Assembly: GCF_022376445.1 (NCBI RefSeq)
Contig: NW_025954964.1
Coordinates: 992,001 to 1,056,000, forward strand
Source of the DNA: Fomitopsis serialis
Taxonomy: Eukaryota; Basidiomycota; Agaricomycetes; Polyporales; Fomitopsidaceae
Direction of reading: 5' to 3'
Length of the DNA stretch: 64,000 nucleotides
In this document: piece by piece, positions 1-10,638 of the stretch
Layout: each line of letters begins with the position of its first letter
How positions within the stretch are numbered: position 1 is the stretch's first letter
Position numbers and translations under genes: made by a program
Notes under the pieces: model-generated
What the model was told of the DNA's origin: nothing
Seen by the model: the letters and a program-made list of their open reading frames with translations, nothing else
Database searches by the model: none

Positions 1-3000
1 GCAACGCACTCATTGCGTCGTGACAGATTGTCATCCTCTCGCTTGTGCGGAATTCAGGAGGTGCAGAAGAAGACGAAGCAGTGTACGGCCACTCTTCCGC
101 TCATCGGGCAAATATAGGCTTTCTTAAAGTAAGTCTTCACACCCATCACTGCGTGTCCTCGCTCGTTTAGTACCTCCGACGTTGAAGTCCAAGAATCGCA
201 TCAATGGTGAGTATTCGGAACGCTTTTTTTAGAATCAAACTGGCTGATTTCTACCTTGATCCAGTCGCATTGTCTCGGGCGCGTGAAGGCTTGTATATCC
301 TTGGAAACACTATAGATCTGAAATCCAAGAGCTCGATGTGGAACGACGTCATCTCCGAACTTGAGCAACGAGGGTGTGTCGGTGACGCCTTTCCAGTTCG
401 CTGCCATCGGCACCCGGAGCGCATGGAGTATATTTCGAAGGCCGGGCAGCTGGCGCGAATTTCTCCGGATGGTACGCACATTATTTCAAGAAGGGCTTGT
501 TCTCTTTCCTGAACCATATCAGGCGGCTGCCTCCTTCAATGCGATACTCGTCTTGAATGCGGTCACATCTGTCCATACAAGGTATGTTCGTAGTCCTCAT
601 GATTTGCTCATGCATCGACTGCGGACGTCATGTAGTGCCACTCCGATGATCCCAACCATCGTTCAGTTAGGTGCGAGCAGCGCTGCACCAGGCTATGTGT
701 CCGCGGGCACCCTTGTATGAAGCAATGCGCCACGTCTTGTGGTCGGTGCATGACTCGCGTTGAGAATGTGGAATTGCCCTGTGGTCACAAAGCGGCCTTT
801 GTTCACTGGTAAGCGAATCAGCCACACATTTGAGTATATTTGAACGATGTATTTCAAGCTACCAACTCGACGAGCTGGCCGAAGTCATCTGCAATGTGAA
901 GATCACAAAACCACTTCTTCGTTGCGAACATGAAGCGGAAATGACGTGCTCCCAAGATCCAGCGGGAGTCTCGTGTAGGGTCATCTGCGGCGGCATCATG
1001 GGCTGCTGTGGGCGAAGCTGCAAAGCTCGGTGTTCTCAATGTCAGCGCCTCAATGCGGCCGATGATTCCGTGACCGTGGTACTGCGCACAAATCACGTCG
1101 AACATCCATGCGAGAAGAATCTGTACTGTGGTCATCTGTGTGGAAAAGCTTGCTCGCGGAACCACGAGTGTACGACAAATTGCAAAGAACCCTGTAGGCA
1201 GGTCTGCCCGCACGCTCACTGTCGCTCTTACTGTTCGACACCTTGCGCCCCGTGCCAAGAGCCCTGTACATGGTACGTCGTTTCTATCATCATCTCCTCC
1301 CTGGTTAATCCAATACATCTAGGCAATGTGCACACTACATGTGCCAAGTGCCTTGCGGCTCAGTAAGTGTTGCGATCACGTAAATGGTTATTTTCTCTGA
1401 CTGCTCCAAAAAGGTATGCGCTCGGCTTCCATGCGACAAGCGGTGCGAAAGACTTCTTGTATGCGGACATCGCTGCCCATCAGGTAATGTATCCCACACC
1501 AGGCATTGCCAGTACTTGACACTTACTATCCATAGTATGCGGCGAAGAGTGCTCGATCCAAGTGTGCCTGTCCTGTCTCGACGATGAAGCAAAGTCCACC
1601 ACTGTTGTCGACCTCATCATGGGCTCCACACTTGCTATGGTTAACCCCGCAAATGAAACACTGGACGAGCTCCTCATTACGCTTCCGGGCTGCGGGCACG
1701 TCTTCACCGTCGAAACTTTGGATGGGATCTGCGCGCTGCACGAGTACTACACGCGCGATGAAGCTACTGGAAGATGGCTGGGACTGCAGGCACCACCCAG
1801 CGGCTTCCTCAAGCCACCGACCTGCCCCACGTGTCGCTCAGCTATCACCGCTCCTCGCTATGGCCGTGTTTTCAAGCGCGCTGACCTTGACATCCTAGAG
1901 AACAATGTTGCGTCTCACATGTCATGGTCCCTAGGACACATTCAAAGTGACATCGATGCTGTGTCCAAGGAAGAAGCCATCCTCCGTCTACGTGAAGTGG
2001 CGCAGAAAGCACCGGTCGGCAAGCGCTCCACACCCCTCAAGATCTGCCAGAAGAACCAGACGGCAATGCTCAATTCAACCCGCTATTCGCCCGTTCCTCG
2101 TGCTGCGCTCGACCCAGCCAACCAGAACATGCATGCTATCTTTTGGGCGAAGCTCAGGCGTGGAAAAAGGTGACCCTGAAGCTACTCGGGGCTTATGACA
2201 GATGTGTCAACGTCGCAAGCACTCGTTCTGCCCATCTACATGCCTGGGAGGCATCATTCTCATACCTCTATCAGAGGGAAATGGACGCCGCTGCGCAGGA
2301 TCCCGCGCATGCTCCTAGGAATCCGCAGGAGTTTGCTATGCGTTCCGCACGCATGGGGGTCGGTCAGCCGCAGCCAAGAGCCGACAAACGCTTCGTCGTA
2401 GAGGCTATATGGACGTCAATCACACTTCGACTCCTCCTCGTGGATTTGACGACGGTGTGGTTGGAAGCGTTGCAGGCACGTAGCTCGTACCCAGCGGAGA
2501 ACCGGCGTGCTTGGGCAACGTATAATTCCTTCGTCCTTCGGTCTTGCGCTGCAGATGTCGATATTGCCTCGACGATCGCCTCCCAGTCCGAGAGCCATCG
2601 TCAGCTCACGAAGAGCGCTCTACTGGGCATGCGTGTGGAGCTAGAGCAGTTCCGATTCAACTTGGAGACGATGAAGCGGAGCGGGAAGATGGGTGAACTG
2701 CGTGAGAAGCTGACAGAGCGAGCATGCTCGAAGCAAGAAGCGGCGGCTGTCATGGTCAAGACTGTCCTCGAGCGGCATCGTCGGGCACGAGCTGGGACTT
2801 CAGAAGAAGAATGGTTGGCCACGAACTTCACGCAGGGCACAAGCGTCATCGTTGAGGAATGGGATGCAATCGTCCGGTCTCTTCGTATGGATACCTTCTA
2901 CCAACCTGTCTCCCTTGACGAGTTGACCGCAGTTGTGAAGAGCTTCGGGTTTGGTAAGCTGCGATGGATCTCATGGAATACATGCACTCACCATTGTCGT

Positions 3001-3279
3001 GGCAACGATAGCTCATGCCGGACATTACTACAAGTGTCCCAACGGGCATATCTATGTCATAGCAGACGTGAGTGTCTCTACCCTAGCTACAGTGCCCGGG
3101 CTGGTTCTCACGAGTTCATTCGGACATAGTGTGGTGGAGCGAATGAGCATTCAACGTGTCCCGAGTGCGGTGCGAGAATAGGAGGCTCCAGCCACCGCGT
3201 TGTCGATGGTAACGCACGAGCATTGGAATTGGAAGGGCTAGCTAGGGCCCAAGGTGCGATGGACACGCCGTGGCGATAG
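1..3279 (+). CDS. ZNFX1-like RNA helicase with NFX1-type and RZ-type zinc fingers (5' partial)
   Basis: Only the C-terminal part is in the window; the start lies upstream. Splicing exons 27-136, 188-206 and from about 261 gives the end of a UPF1-like superfamily 1 helicase core (IGFLKSKNRINVALSRA, then REGLYILGN). From about 530 to 1540 follow cysteine-rich NFX1-type repeats of the form C-x3-C-x3-CGHxC. A helical stretch runs from about 1560 to 2945. The last exons give an RZ-type zinc finger (YKCPNGHIYVIAD, then CGGANEH and CPECGARIGG), and the stop is TAG at 3277-3279. In animals and nematodes this family combines an RNA helicase with NFX1 fingers and acts in small-RNA and antiviral pathways; a role here is inferred. 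Near 2141 the frame steps by one base inside a run of T, with good coding sequence on both sides. The gene is isolated, and the next gene on the same strand starts 0.7 kb downstream. Confidence 0.85.
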
Positions 3280-3988
3280 ATATAATACGACGATCTTTGT
3301 ACTTACGCGCGAGCCCGCGATCTCTTGGTGTTGGCAGCGAATGACCCATCTATCCTTAGTATTCTACTGCGTGATTGATGCAAGTCGACACTATGTACTT
3401 ATCTGGACCACAATGACATACGTGACACGGCCGCTACGTCGCTGTGTCACTGTTAATTACCAAGACGAGACGACCAAAAGTCTCCGAACGACTTGCCTCC
3501 GGTACACATGTACCGGTGAGCTGCGCCCGACACCTGGTGACACCGTACACGGACTCGCCGCCGGCTAATCGATGTTAAATCTGTGTCGGCCTGTTCCTTT
3601 TTGAGGCTATGGCCAAGCTATCGCTCGTATGAGGTTGCACCACTGTAAGCCCGTTCTCAAAGTCCATATGGTCAGCAGTTGGATTGGTTCACTACACGTT
3701 CTCAGAACATACCGTGGCCTCCAGGTGGCCTCGTTCACACAAAACGTCTTGCTCCGACAATGCTCGCTCCGCTACGGGCGTGACGCGGAAGGGTCGCGAG
3801 TGGCGCTCGGGAGAATGCGCGCATCAGCGATCTGTCTACTGAACATTAGGCGGTACAGCTTCCAATTGATGGCCTTTACCGACCCTCTGATTGCATGTCC
3901 CAGGATGGCAAAAGCGTGAGGCGAATCCGAGCGTCATCGCCGCATCGCATCCTTGACGAATGTTTCCCTCCTCCCCATCGTCTGCGCG
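3280..3988. other. Intergenic, no gene recognised
   Basis: About 0.7 kb between the ZNFX1-like gene and the glutaminase gene. It has only short open frames without recognisable domains. It presumably holds the 3' UTR of the first gene and the promoter of the second; no clear TATA box was seen. Confidence 0.5.
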
Positions 3989-6900
3989 ATGTTGCGAGGA
4001 CTGCACCCACTGTGCGGTATTTGCTGGTTCTTCCTCGTCTGGTCGCAACTCGTCTGCTCTCAATCCTTCACTCCCGCTGCGATCCCACTAGCTGTCAGGT
4101 CGCCTTACTTCAGCACCTGGCTCAGTACGACCAACGGTACAGACTTCACTAATGCATGGCCGCAGTTCTGGTCAGGGACCAATGTTCGTCGATGTCCTCT
4201 GCTTATGCTTCCCGTACTCAACTGTGTATACTTAGGGCCATAATAATGGCTGGGCAGGTCTAGTCAGGGTGGACGGTGATACGTACAGATGGTTGGGAGC
4301 GGCACCGGGAATGAATGATACCAACCTCACCCGCTCACAAGTAACGCCTACGCGGACTGTTTGGACGATTCAGGCAGGTCCAATGAGCCTCACAGTCACC
4401 TTCCTTACCCCCATTGAGGTATGTAGCGCGTTCTCGTCTTATTGCTGTCGACTAACATACAGTGTGCAGCCCTCCGACTGGGTCCGCCAATCAATGCCTT
4501 TCTCTTATCTGTCATTTGAGGCAGCCGCGACAGACGGTAAATCCCATAGCGTCCAAGTCTACTCTGATGTCAGTGCAGGTGCGTCGTGTGGTCTCTTTCC
4601 GAACGAACGAGTATGGAAGCTAACGATTGCGACTCAAGAGTGGCTGTCGGGGAACTTGAGTGCCCTTGTGCGATGGAACACAACGACGACCAATCAGCTC
4701 ATTTACCATCAAGTTGAGCTTCAGAATCCTACCCAATTTGAGGAAGTCAGCGACCAGGCCGTAGATGGCAGTCTTTACTATGCCATGGCGCAGGTAAGCC
4801 AGCAATTCTACGTACTGTGGATACGCACACTGATTGGGCTGATCTACTACAGGGCAAGAGTGCGACATACCAATCTGGCCAGGACTCCGTTGTCCGCGGT
4901 CAATTCGTTAAATCGGGTACTCTTCAGAACACCCAAGATACTGACTTCCGTTCGATCGCGCCGTACGTATGCATTCATATCACCCTCGCTCTCGAGGCTG
5001 ATGCACATGTTTCAGTAACTACCCTGTGTTTGGTCTCGCTGTCGATCTCGGAAACATACAGTCCACTCAGTCTCCCGTGGTATGGTCTGTTGGCTATGTT
5101 CGGGATCCATCCATCCAGTACACAACAGGATCTGGGACGGTCCAGAATCGCAGCCCTTACTACGTCACGCAGTACTCCAGCGTGGAAGACATGGTGAGTA
5201 AGACTACCACTCAACTGAATGTCAGGCCATCTGATTTCTGAGTGCCTAGATGGGGGCGTTTGTGTCCGACTTCACCGATGCTGAGACCAGATCAACTCAG
5301 CTGGACAATGAGATTACGCAGAACGCGACAAACATCTCATCAGAGTACAGTGACCTGGTATCTCTGGCCGCTCGTCAGACCTTTGGTGCGATCGACATCA
5401 CCGTGTCCCCAGGCTCAACGCGCAGTGGAACACTTCCGATGTGATGATATTCATGAAGGACATGGGTACGAGCAGGTCAGTATCTCGGATCTCGTACGAT
5501 ACAAGCGTTTTCTCTGACAGCTAGTCACTAGGCGGGTCAACCCTGTCGAAGTCATGTATGCAGCGTTCCCGATGTTCCTCTATGTGAACGCGTCATACGG
5601 AGGATCACTCCTGAAGCCCCTCTTGGAGTTCCAGACGTCGAGGATGTATTCCCTGCCGTATGCTGCGTCTGACCTTGGTGGGTGCTAGAGTAGAGTAGAC
5701 GAACCACTGCTGACTAGTGAGCGCAGGCACGTCCTATCCACTTGCGAGTGGAGACACATCGTCAGGCCAACAAGGGCTCGAAGACACCGCTGACATGATT
5801 ATCATGGCGCTCGCCCATGCAAGAGCTTCTGGCGACGGGTCGCTCCTCGTCCAATACGTGAGCCGTCAGCTTTCTGAATAGCGAAGGGAAAACATCCTGA
5901 CATTGATTCCGTATTTAGTACGGCCTGCTTAAGTCATGGACGGACTATCTCGTGGAAAACTCGAAGACACCGGTCAATCAGTACGTAGTTTGCTCTGACA
6001 ACATCTTCCATACCTGACCATCATGAACACAGGGTGTCCGCTGACAACCAGAATACAGCCAACATGACCAATCTGGCGATCAAGGGTATCATCGCGATCG
6101 AGGCGATGTCTCAAATAGCCACTGCCGTTCGCAACACCAGCGATGCTGATAACTATGCTGTGAGGCGCATGTTTCGTTGCTCTTGGGCGATGTCTGACGC
6201 GGATTGTCCACTCAAGGGAATCGCTTCGGCAGATTCGAGCGCATGGGAATCGTTGGCACTGTCGCAAAACGCGGCGCAGGGGCTGCTGTTCAGTTACGGG
6301 AGTTCAACTCCTGGGCGTTGATGTACAACCTGTATGCCGATCTCCTCCTGGGAACGAAAGTTATCAGCCAATCCGTGGGTGGTTCTTGCGTCATTGTGCT
6401 TCCGGACGCTGAGGTGTCTGTCTAGGTGTATGACCGCCAGGGCGACTACTACAATTCGCTAATCTCAGACGGGACGTGTAAGTGTTATCCTTACCACCTT
6501 TATATTCGGTGCTTATTCGTCTGCCACGTAGCGCGAACCTATGGTCTGCCGATCGACAGCGCAGACGCTGTACAGGGCAGCTCAGGTGAGTGCGGACTTT
6601 CCGCCTCTCTCCAGTCAAACCGCTGAATAAATTCTGTATAGCATGGCTATCCTTCACGGCTGCCACGGCGAACTCGAGCGTGCGGGACCAGTTCATCTCA
6701 ATGATTTGGAAGCGCGCCACGTACAATAAAACGGCGGGTGTTTTCCCAGCGGCATATGATGTGGACAGCGGGGCGGTCACGAATGGTGCGGCTAGGTATG
6801 CCATGCATGGAACTTGTCCGTATGAAATAACTCACGTTGCGCATAGCCCCGCACAAGGTGCTATGTTTGCCCTTATGGCCCTTGACATCGCCAACAAGAC

Positions 6901-7447
6901 GATCTCGCCGGGGACCGCGACATCTGACTCGTCGTCAGACAAACACATAGGCGGGATAGTGGGTGGCGTCGTTGGAGGTGTCGGCGGTCTCGCTCTCATC
7001 GTCGCTGCTGTCTTCTTCTGGCGAAGACGGAGGGCTCGATCGGCGCAGGTTACGTATGAGAAGACGGAGATTGACGAATCCGCGGTGGTCTCCCCCGAAC
7101 CATTCCCATACCAGACCACGCCGTATGTGCCTCCTGCGGCGGACCAGACACAAACCACGGACACGTCACAGTCGCCGCCACCGGTACCGGTCATGTCTAG
7201 CAAGCTGCGCGAGCACCTACGACACATAACGCCGCACGCACCTGCGTCATCGGCGTCTGGCAGCGGCACGCACACATCGGGATCGAGGTATAGCCAAGAT
7301 CCTCCTACGACCGCAGGTGCATCGACGTCTCCATCTGCGCGCAGCGAGATTCACGGCCTTCGAGCCGAGGTCGAGAATCTGCGGATGTACATGGAGCAGA
7401 TGCACGCGCAACAATTGGAGGCACCTCCCAGCTACGCTGAGGAGTAA
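3989..7447 (+). CDS. Glutaminase A-like secreted/membrane-anchored enzyme (DUF4964/5127/4965/1793 family)
   Basis: The ATG at 3989 opens a hydrophobic signal peptide (LCGICWFFLVWSQLVCSQ). About a dozen short exons then spell the fungal glutaminase A architecture: WAGLVRVDG near 4250, TPIE joined to PSDWVRQ near 4415-4490, YVTQYSS near 5165, VEVMYAAFPMFLYVNASYGG near 5540, WALMYNLYADLLLGTK near 6310 and YGLPIDS near 6540. Members hydrolyse L-glutamine outside the cell. After the catalytic part come a Gly-rich transmembrane helix (GGIVGGVVGGVGGLALIVAA, about 6950-7010), a basic stop-transfer RRRRAR, a Pro/Ser-rich cytosolic tail, a short predicted coiled coil (EIHGLRAEVENLRMYMEQM) and a C-terminal PPSY. 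One-base discontinuities at about 5415 and 6305 interrupt otherwise conserved sequence. The family assignment is firm; glutaminase activity itself is inferred. Confidence 0.9.
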
Positions 7448-7859
7448 CGGGTCTCACCACCTACCGTACCCTGTTTCGGTTGTAATGTACAGATGGACTA
7501 AGTACTAGCTATAGATAGTATCTCTCTCTTCCTCCCAATATTCAACGTATGCACTTAGTCTAATATTTACTTATTACGACCTACTGCAGCAACCTGGTGT
7601 TATTGCAAATGCTATCATAGGGCCCCGTGGACCCTTTTATGTGTTTTCCAGAGTGTCTGTCGCAGCAGCAAGTCAGTGCATGACAGTCTCGGGCAGCTCA
7701 GCTTGCGCGATATCTCCGAGTCCGCCAGCGTCCGCGCCAACCTCGCCGTAATCACATGGCGCCGTAATTACGCTCCCGCAACGCGATCGGCGTCTATTCT
7801 AACTAAGCCCCGCTCTCAGTGCCCTGTTCTTCTGTCTTGTCACATCTAGAACGAACACC
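7448..7859. other. Intergenic / PEX5 promoter
   Basis: About 0.4 kb between the stop of the glutaminase gene and the PEX5 start. It is AT-richer just after 7500 (probable 3' UTR) and GC-rich toward 7740-7850. No gene or clear TATA element was found. Confidence 0.45.
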
Positions 7860-10323
7860 ATGTCTCTGCAGGGTCTTATATCTGGCTCGGAATGTGCTGT
7901 TCCTTTCAATCCGCTCTCGCAAGTGCTGAAGCACACGGAAGGAGACCGTAGCTTGCAGCAGGTACGTCGCTTGCACTGAACAAGTTACTACAGCGTGACT
8001 GAGAGTGTCTACAGGACAGGGTTGCGGGCCCGTCATCATCTCGGGTGCGACACGTCTCTCATATCACAGCCGTACTCCCTAACATTGCGTACCACGCAGC
8101 CGCTGCAACATCTTCCAGGTACATCGTCTGCCCCAGGAGCAGAACGGGATCTCGCACTCGCTCGCCAGTTCTTCGACGGCAATGCTCCCCACGGTGGGGG
8201 AAGTGCCTTCGCCCTTGCGCCGCAGATTCCGCACACCGCCCGGCCCATGGACGCCGCAATGCGATCCGGGTCTGATCTCAGCCAGGCGTGGAACGACGTT
8301 GACGGCCGACCGGCAGTGCAGAGCCAGGTTCCCCGCAGCCAGCTCGGACCGCAGATGAACTCGCATTGGGCGATGGAGTTCAGCAGCAACTCGGCTATGT
8401 CGCTGCCTGGTCCCGCGCAGGGCAGTAGCATGCAGCGCCCTGAGTGTGCGTATGAGCGGGCTACGCGTATGTCGGTCGACTCATGCGAAGTGACAGATAA
8501 TCAGTCGTCGTACATGCAGTCGAGCATGTACCGCCCTATGATGGGCTCTGGGTACATGTATGGCGGTGGGGGCGTCAATGCTGTCGGCACTCCTCTTCAG
8601 ATGTCCGACAAGGGGAAGGGAAAGGGAAAGGAGATTGACTTCGAGGCTGCATTTGCAGAGGCCACCGCTTCGTTCTCAAGTCAAGCCGACAGTGGCAGGA
8701 TCGTTGAGGTTGGGGACGACGTCGGCAGCCTAGCAGAAGCTCTGCAGGAGACAGGGTTGTCTGAACACAGCGGTGCCCAGAGTGAGACGGAACAATATGC
8801 TAGTGATTTCCAACAGTGAGTTCGCTGTGATGGATGCTCCTGTGGCTCCGCTGACGATGGCGTATATACACAGTATGTGGGATCAGCTACAGAATTCCGA
8901 GGTCCCTCCACCACCGGAGGACATGGCGAAATGGGAATCACAATTCAACCAGCTGATGAACTCGCAGCGAGATAATGAAGAGTCCTTCGACGAGTACGGC
9001 GATTTCGCGCGGCAAGTGTGGGGCGAGGACCATGGTCACTACGAGACCGCGGCCAACGAGTCGCGCGTCGAGTTCACAGACGAGGGGCTACCCATTTTGG
9101 GGCCTTACGCCTTTGGTACTTTTATACCGTATTACATGACTATGCGCCCGTTGATGTCTTTTTTGGAAACAGAGCAGGAGAACAAATATCTCGACCCATC
9201 TACTTCGGGGCGGTCCCATCTGCAAGCAGCGAAGGATCTGCTCGAACAGAACGGGTCCTTATCCGAGGTGTCATTACTATTGGAGGCTGCCATACAGAAA
9301 GGCGAGTTAGGCGAGGGTGGCTATGAATCGTGGATTATGCTTGGCGAGGTGAAAAGCATGGATGAACACGAAGATGCCGCTATGCGTGCTCTCACTGAAG
9401 GTACCAGAAGAGCCGAAGAGACTGGCGCCACTGGTCAGGGCATGTTGGTAGGTCGTTCGATTCACCACTTTGCCCGTTAAATGTTAATTCGCACCACACA
9501 GTCCCTCGCTATCTCTTACACAAACGAGTCCTTCGAGCGTGCATCGCACACGATGCTACTGCGATGGCTCAAGGCCCGCTTCCCCGACTACCACATCTCA
9601 GAGGAAGTGTGGAAGTCCCTGAGCGGGGCCGGCTGGCATTCCCATGAGCGTGTCACCGAGGCATTCCTCGGGTTGGCTCGTGAGCAGTACAGCCGTGGCG
9701 AGATGGACCCAGACGTGCAAATAGCTCTGGGCGTCTTGTTTTACGCAAGCAGCGACTTCGACCGGGCCAAAGACTGCTTCGAGGCAGCCCTTGCGGCCCG
9801 ACCGAAGGTAAGTTCGTTCCGCCGTACGCAGAATGTTCCGTGAATAGACTTTGTATCAGGATTATCTACTGTGGAACAGACTAGGTTCGTCGCTCTCAAA
9901 CGGCAGCAAGCCTGAAGAAGCTCTCGGGGCCTACCGAGAGGCACTCCAACTGCGACCTACATACACCCGTGCGATCTATAATGTCGGCGTAGCTTGTACG
10001 TGTTCCGCATTCTTTGCTATCGCGGGGGCGGCTCACCACTTTCCGCTCCGTTGTTCCGTAGGCCTGAACATAGGAGCGCATAAGGAAGCCGCGGAGCACA
10101 TGCTGGGAGCCCTCGCGATGCAGGAGGTGTCAGGAGGTGCAAAGAGCGACCAGCTTTGGTACACGCTTCGGCGGGTGTTCCAGTCGATGGTGGGTCCTCG
10201 CGCGTCTCGAGCGCCATTCTGTGACCTGATGACGTGCCGGTTTAGGGCCGGCAAGACCTGGCCGACATGGCGAAGTCGACGACGGACGTGGAGGCGTTCC
10301 GCAAAGAGGGCTTTGACTTCTAG
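7860..10323 (+). CDS. PEX5: Peroxisomal targeting signal 1 receptor PEX5
   Basis: Nine exons (7860-7961, 8015-8044, 8100-8815, 8874-9115, 9173-9447, 9502-9807, 9860-9995, 10062-10189, 10246-10323) join in frame to 670 residues with no frame break. The N-terminus MSLQGLISGSECAVPFNPL carries the conserved cysteine (residue 12) that is monoubiquitinated for receptor recycling. The disordered half has WxxxF/Y-type peptides such as WAMEF and WESQF, which dock PEX14 and PEX13. The C-terminal half is a TPR array that binds the SKL-type signal; DYLLWNRLGSSLSNGSKPEE and ALQLRPTYTRAIYNVGVAC are near-invariant in the family. The usual EGFDF-type end is present. The receptor cycles between cytosol and the peroxisomal membrane to import matrix enzymes. 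A KGKGKGK tract near 8610 comes from a short purine-rich repeat. Confidence 0.95.
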
Positions 10324-10638
10324 ACGTGCATCCGTGTATGATAGCGTTCGCTGCGTGACAATGCCAGGCTCGCGTGAAGGACGATGCGCCGTCAGCTGGC
10401 TCGCGGGACTGGGTGTGTTCGTGACGGCGGCGTGAGCTGAGGCTGAGGAGGATCGATGGACCAATGGGCGTCGCGTGATTGGACATCGATGTGACGCGAC
10501 GGGACGTGACTCCGGACCGCGTCCTCGATCGCAGGGATCGGCGGGGCAGACTCATCCGTGTTATAACTGACCCCTGAGAGCGTATGGCCCAGTCCTCCTG
10601 CCCGGTTTCTTCAATTTTCCTCTTGCCTCTCATCCGCC
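10324..10638. other. Intergenic, ILV3 promoter
   Basis: 315 bp between PEX5 and ILV3, transcribed in the same direction. It holds two Gcn4/CPC1-like sequences (listed separately) and a pyrimidine-rich stretch at about 10590-10630 just before the ILV3 start. No gene was seen. Confidence 0.5.
10507..10555. promoter_or_regulatory. Candidate Gcn4/CPC1-type sites upstream of ILV3
   Basis: TGACTC at 10507-10512 and GACTCAT at 10549-10555 each match most of the TGACTCA general-control element. They lie 84-132 bp upstream of a branched-chain amino acid gene, which is a classic target of this regulator. Neither is a full 7-bp match, so this is an inference from context. Confidence 0.35.

Noticed and set aside
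3953..3988. Upstream extension of the glutaminase gene
   Set aside because: It would need a TTG start; the ATG at 3989 directly precedes a good signal peptide.
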